From contig JAQSEB010000159.1 of assembly GCA_030063045.1 (NCBI GenBank), forward strand, positions 1-64,000: a stretch of DNA of 64,000 nucleotides, in the 5' to 3' direction. The DNA comes from Pratylenchus scribneri (lineage: Eukaryota > Nematoda > Chromadorea > Rhabditida > Pratylenchidae). Shown piece after piece: positions 58,846 to 64,000 of this stretch; within the stretch, counting starts at the first letter, position 1, and each line of letters begins with the position of its first letter. Both the position numbers and the translations under genes were made by a program. The notes below the pieces were generated by a model. It was not told where the DNA came from, ran no database searches, and saw only the letters and a list, made by a program, of their open reading frames with translations.

Positions 58846-58995
58846 TCCACAATAGACAAAAGACAGTGCTCTAATGTGGTCAATTCCACAATAGACAAAA
58901 GACAGTGCTCTAATGTGGTCAATTCCACAATAGACAAAAGACAGTGCTCTAATGTGGTCAATTCCACAATAGGGTCAATGTGATCAATTCCACAA
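58846..58995. repeat. 39-bp minisatellite
   Basis: Three full copies and truncated ones of a 39-bp unit with CAATTCCACAATAGACAAA and CAGTGCTCTAATGTG. The CCACAATAG part also forms the ends of foldback elements at 895 and 37320. Confidence 0.9.
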
Positions 58996-59111
58996 TAGGT
59001 CAATACTAATTTTAATTTTTTTGTGAAATTATTTATTTGGACATGAAAATTTGGTCATTGGGATTTTCTGATATGGAAAATTCAAAAATGACTAATTTTT
59101 GCTTGTGTGGT

Positions 59112-59337
59112 TTGTGGAGATAATACAATCAATATTGAATCATTGCGGGTTTGCAGTGAATGGAAAATACATTGGAAGGCACCGGTATACTTAAAAATAA
59201 TTTTCTTATTCAAAATTAATTATAATTAAAATTAGGTGGGCAAAATTATGGAATTGCCTGCTAGAGTGACATATGCTGGAATTTTGCAAGATGAACAATT
59301 TTATGCATTTGTGAAACGTATAATTGAGGAGAGTTAA
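59112..59337 (+). CDS. Possible two-exon gene remnant
   Basis: A terminal exon (59236-59337) follows AAATTAG and reads VGKIMELPARVTYAGILQ to RIIEES and TAA. The block before it ends at a CACCG/GTATAC donor near 59182 and in phase reads NTINIESLRVCSEWKIHW. No start codon was found. The family is unrecognised. Confidence 0.35.
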
Positions 59338-60077
59338 AAAATTGCGAAGAATCTGGAAAATTTTTTTATTTGCAATTTTTTTCGATTTTATTTCGGTTTT
59401 TAAAGAATTTATGTATAAAAGATTTTTATTTGGAATTATTTTTTGTTTTTTTCAAATTTATTCGGTTTGTAATTCAAAATTTCTTTCTATTTATTTAAAA
59501 AAAGGTGCATAATTTTATATTTTATGATTAAATTTTATTACTCATTTTAAGGAACGTGACTTAAAGAAAATTTAACAATGGTATTCAAATACTGAATATT
59601 TAATTAAAATTAATATTTTATGCGAAGGATTTAACATCATTGATAAAATTCATATTGGATTTTTCCTTCTTTAATTCATTTAGAAGAGAAGCTGAACATA
59701 ACTGCAATTTTAATAAATAATTAAATAATAAATATAAAACAACCTCTCATTCTGGGTGGCAATTTTCACAACTTGCGCATTGAGTAATACATTGGCTAAA
59801 TTAAAAATTTTATGTTAAATTAATCTTTAATTTTCATGTTATTATTAATTTTTTAATATAAATTTGTTATTAATTTATATATTATCATTAAATCTCATTT
59901 TGATGCTTTATTGACATAAAATTTTTAATCAAATTTTGATTATATTCAAAAGCAATAAAATTATATCACTAAAAAGTTTTTTAATAATTCATTTTTTATT
60001 TTTACCAATCTGCTTATTTTACTATTAATTAACGCTTCTCGAACGTTTTGAACATAATTTTATCATCCCAATTTTTA
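59338..60077. other. AT-rich DNA with a possible minus-strand exon
   Basis: On minus, after TTTAG near 59796, a short open block reads CITQCASCENCHPE and stops, giving a CxxxCxxCxxC pattern. It lies directly downstream of the Cys-rich peptide gene and might be an alternative 3' exon, but the phase does not join. Confidence 0.25.
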
Positions 60078-60329
60078 CTATTCCGCCAATTGGCAATAAT
60101 AGCAGCTACATCGGCCATCTCCGCAGATGGCACAATTTTGGTTAAAGATATTGCAATTCGGAAAGTCCGTTCCATAGCAATACTTCAATATCAAATCTTG
60201 ATTACCATGACAGGCAAAAGCCTTCATTTTAATAATTAAAAAAAACATTGAATTTTTTTTCATTACCTTTGGAAATTGCACGAATAGATGAAAACTAATG
60301 AAAAGAAGGAAAGAATATTGAAGAAACAT
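60078..60329 (-). CDS. Small secreted cysteine-rich peptide
   Basis: Exon 1 (60329-60267) encodes a signal peptide (MFLQYSFLLFISFHLFVQF), ending at CCAAAG/GTAATG. Exon 2 (60221-60078) starts after AAATGAAG and ends TAG, giving 68 aa. The intron is 45 nt, in frame and stop-free, so an unspliced 83-aa form is also possible. The mature part of about 47 aa has eight cysteines: ACHG, KYCYG, PNCN, NQNCAICGDGRCSCYYC. The even number and dense spacing suggest four disulfides, as in secreted nematode peptides of many kinds. I cannot match a known family. In a parasite such a product might be an effector; this is inference. Confidence 0.55.
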   Translation of the reverse strand: MFLQYSFLLFISFHLFVQFPKVMKKNSMFFLIIKMKAFACHGNQDLILKYCYGTDFPNCNIFNQNCAICGDGRCSCYYCQLAE

Positions 60330-61209
60330 TTTTGGATTTGGTTTATTTGAAAAGTTTTATTTGACACTTTTTTTTAAAATGATGAATGTGAAAGATGGAT
60401 TTTTGTTGGAATGCTGAATATTAATTAAATTTATGAATTTTTGGACAAAAAAAAATATAAAATAACATTAGCTAAATTTTTATTTAGGGAGCTATTTAGT
60501 AATAAAATGATTTTAATTTTTATTTTGATTGATTTCAGAGAAGGTTCTCACCGACTTTTAAAGCCCCCGGATTTTTCCCAATCCACATTCACATTTATCA
60601 TTTGAATATTAATGAAAATTATTTTGGTATCAAACGAACAAGGCATCCATCAAGGCATCAACAATCAAAAATTATCTGTGAAATTGTCAATTCAGTGTGG
60701 TCTGTCATAAAATTAAAAACTAAATATTTATGCAGAAAGAAAGCTTATGTAAATTTCAGCGACGATTAAATTCATCCATTGAAATCATTTTTTTGAAATA
60801 ATTTCAATGATGCTCAATTTCAATAAATATTTTTGGAATAATATTCAAATTTATTGTTTTAGTATTCGATTATATTTATTTTCCGACTAAATTATTTATG
60901 CAAATATCCCAAAATTTGCCCATAAAATATTCGATTTAGCAATGGCTAAATTGTTAACAGATTAACAATAAATAAATTAATTGTATTTCCAATTCTATGA
61001 GGGAAAGAAGATATTTTTCCGAATTAACAATTAATTACCTAATTATTAATTACCTAATTATCGTGTTTCACAGTCTGGCCTAATTTTGGCCATTTTAGGG
61101 CTAAAAATCGCCAAAAAAAGATATCTTTACAACAAATAAAAAATAAAGAATATTTTCATGTTTTATTTTAAATATAGAATATAATATAAATTAATATTCA
61201 ATAAAAAAA
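60330..61209. other. Intergenic AT-rich DNA
   Basis: I see no exon or strong repeat. It separates the Cys-rich peptide gene from the 3' end of the GT92 gene, both on minus. Confidence 0.4.
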
Positions 61210-64000
61210 TTAAACACAGCCATCTTGCTTCTCATAAAAATACATCTCATTTCGGACAAATAATCGCATCAAACGATCCTCGCTAATTAATGGCTTGGAA
61301 TATTTATTTTCCGTAATCAGACAAGCTGCTTGTACTTTTGGCAATTTGCATAGACTATATGTTAGGCAAATTTTAATATTCTGCAAGCCTTGATATTTTA
61401 AATAATCAAATATGTCTTCATGGCATTGATTGATGGCATCAAAATATGGTCGATTTGTTGGCAATTTGGTATCCAACTTGGAAAAAAATTAATTTTCAAG
61501 ATAAGCGAATTAATGCGAACCGATTTTTCCTTGACATTAGCCCAAATTTCTTGAAAATTTTTCTCCACAATTGACAAATCCATTTGTCGCAAAAATGACA
61601 CATTGAATTCATTCGGATAGACTCGCTAAAAATTATTAATAAAAATATTTTTAAATGATTTCAAAAAATTAATGTTTGTCATTTGCTTGGATAAATAAAA
61701 ATAAATTTTATAATTTTATTTGACTGGTCTTTTGTGCCTTAATAAGAACTGAGGTAAATTTAATCAAGTAGAATTTGTAATTTAATTAATATCCACCAAA
61801 TTATAATAATTTAAAGAGATTTGTAATAAGGATTTTTTTGAAAGTTGAAAAATTAAAATTAAAATATTAATATTTTTAAAATTTAATGTTTCATAAAATA
61901 ATAAACCCCGGCCCGGGAGTAATAAATTAAGACTACACTTTGATCGTGAGCAAATTTAATTAATTTATTTTTAATTTTTTGACGAATTTTTTCAACTTCA
62001 TTTAATAATCCTTCGGGGTCTAATCAGCACTCAGCAGTGGTTGTCTCTCTTTATTTATTTTTTGTTGACATTTAAAAAAAAATTCTTATGGGATATCAAG
62101 TATATGGGCTATGGTGATAAGGACATAAAATTTATGAATTAAAAATATAAATTTATTTACAAAAATTATCCCAACATGCGCCTAAATGAATCGAAACGAA
62201 AATATCAGTAAACCTTTTCATTGGCCAAATGAAGCATAATTGAATAATTGCTGGTCACCCGTTTCACATCAAAATGCCAATCTAAATCGCCTTCCATATG
62301 ACGGGGATAATGCATCCAAAAAGATTTTATCCGCTTTGGGATTATCACCATTTTTTCATTGTTTTGCAAAAATGAAGTCATTATGCCTTTTGTTATCAAT
62401 GCAGTCAGATTGAATTTGCTTGGGATTTTTTCTAAAATTATTTATAATTAATAAAGAAAAAATTAGTGAAAGAAAACAAAAGCAATAAAATGACAATTGA
62501 AAAATTATTCCTATAGAAATTGAAAACACCCATTTTAGATGAAATTTCTTCCTTAGGGCCAAATAGCTTTCCTTCGGGAATAAGCCATATTTCCTAACAA
62601 ACTATATACATTCTCCTTTATTTGTATAACATATAAATTCCAGATTCCCCTATGATTGTAATTTTCCCATTTGATTTAAAAATATTTTGATATTCTATTA
62701 AATTATAAAAAGGTTTATATTTATTCCAAATCCTTCCATTGATGCTTAAAAATACAAATGCCAGCGTTAAAATTAAAAAAGGACACTTTTTATTAAAAAG
62801 ATGGCATAATTGCATGAAAGAATATAATAATTTCAAACCAAATTTATCATGGTAAATTATCCATATTAGACTATTTTTGAAAAGAATTTTTAAACAATTT
62901 TTCATCATTTTTTTAACAAATATTAATTAAATACCTTGTATATTAAAAGTTGATTCCAATTTATTTATGAGCAAATAGCCAGCAGTTGGTTTTGTGGCTA
63001 ATGCGCTAGCAAATGCTTCACCCAATGTTTTGAATTGCGTTGTCAAAAGCAAATCATCCCAATCGATCAATGCAATGAATTTGGCACTTTCACGGAATTC
63101 ATAAAAGCATTCATGTGCCAAAAGGATTTGGCCATTGAATCTATTGGAATTATTTGTTGATCACATTTTTATATAATTTTTTAAGTTGAATAATTATATT
63201 CTGCCGAAAAGTTTGCTTCCAAAAATGATTTTAAATTAAAGAGGCTAATTTTAAATCAATAAAGCTCTATTTTTATTAGATATTTAGGCCTCAGATTTTA
63301 TTAAATAGAAAAATAGAAAAAAAGTTGTCATAGAAATATATGGATTAATGATTTAAACAATTTTGATAACTAATAATTATTTAATTATTCCCTTTCCCTA
63401 TATGCATCTACTAAAAATGAAAATATAACTTCAATCTTCTTATTTATATTATTACAATATGTTTTCATATCGATTTTGGTTTTCGTCTGTTTTCTATAGC
63501 CATATTTAAAAAATCTCACGAATTATTTTTTTCTTACAAATATATAGTTTAGAAGAGTGGCCCTATCTTTATCCCAGGGCCTTAATATAATATTAAGTTA
63601 ACGAGAATAATTGTAAATCCAATTGAATAATTTTAGGTAAAATTATTGCGTGATTTAGCAGTTTCCAAAAGTACAAAAAATTTTAATTATTTATTTGTTA
63701 TTAAGCCATAATTTATTTTAAATTTAAAAAATGAACTCTGTTTGTTCGTTTGGATTATAAGGCATATCCTGTAGAAATGGAAACAAAATTCCAGGCCTTA
63801 CACTGATTATTCCAATTTTTTCATAAATTTTCATTAATTCGAAGACAGCCTTTAAAGCACTTTGCACATGCGTTACAATCAAATCAACCTTTCATATTTA
63901 AATAATTATAAATTTCCTCAATTAATATAAAACCTTGAGCAATCTGTATAATTCAATTGTGGCAATTATCAGTTGCCAGCGTTCAAATGTGAGCACTCGG
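61210..64000 (-). CDS. GT92 (DUF23) glycosyltransferase, 5' end off the window
   Basis: Six in-phase exons on minus: window edge 64000-63934, 63888-63737, 63140-62935, 62431-62214, 61625-61521 and 61476-61210 (TAA), at least 338 aa. Family features in order: FERWQLIIATIELYR, VDLIVTHVQSALKAVF with IYEKIGI, then HECFYEFRESAKFIALIDWDD, where DWDD is the expected metal-binding acidic motif, then IIPKRIKSFWMHYP with the conserved histidine region. Members transfer sugars (galactose in the characterised animal enzymes) onto glycans in the Golgi lumen. The N-terminal membrane anchor is outside the window. One donor is GTTCAT (exon 63737), less usual but in phase. A segmental copy of one exon is at 19975-20402. 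Confidence 0.8.

Noticed and set aside
58821..59003. ORF with a repeated VELTTLEHCLLSI unit
   Set aside because: The 39-bp repeat length is a multiple of three, so the repeat reads open by chance.

Overview
This is a eukaryotic window, most likely from a nematode and plausibly a plant-parasitic (tylenchid) one; that assignment is inference. The DNA is very AT-rich. Genes are split into many short exons with GT..(T)TTTCAG introns, some only 45-50 nt. The families I recognise (LEM-3/ANKLE1-type GIY-YIG nuclease, GT92 glycosyltransferase, FAAH-type amidase, a chemoreceptor-like exon, secreted Cys-rich products) suit a nematode. Nothing here is organised as bacterial operons. All gene models below were spliced by eye, with reading phase checked at every junction.

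The dominant feature is a large inverted duplication. A left arm (about 6.5-18.5 kb) and a right arm (about 38.5-49.5 kb) face each other across a unique spacer of about 20 kb. Each arm carries an intact ten-exon gene, left on minus (673 aa) and right on plus (677 aa). Each encodes an AAA-ATPase-like domain joined to a PD-(D/E)XK nuclease domain, an architecture best known from bacteria and a few eukaryotic lineages. The arms have diverged and gained arm-specific insertions, so the order of events can be read.

Layout: 0.6-2.1 kb, a beta-trefoil-like gene with a possible frameshift; 2.9-5.7 kb, an unrecognised gene with an N-terminal membrane segment; 6.5-18.5 kb, left arm; 18.5-38.5 kb, spacer with a duplicated GT92 fragment, an unrecognised gene fragment, a nine-exon secreted protein gene, a beta-trefoil gene and a ten-exon LEM-3-like nuclease gene; 38.5-49.5 kb, right arm; 49.8-51.3 kb, a chemoreceptor-like exon beside a decayed mariner/Tc1 element; 52.0-57.9 kb, an eleven-exon FAAH-like amidase gene; 60.1-60.3 kb, a tiny secreted 8-Cys peptide gene; 61.2 kb to the window end, a GT92 gene truncated by the edge.

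Much of the non-coding DNA consists of recognisable non-autonomous DNA elements: hAT-like MITEs with TAGRG termini and 8-bp target duplications, a large foldback family with at least eleven copies, a second foldback family with telomere-like CCCTAA-rich centres, GC-rich palindromic elements, and several minisatellites, some sharing the motif AATTCCGCCTGTTTT.
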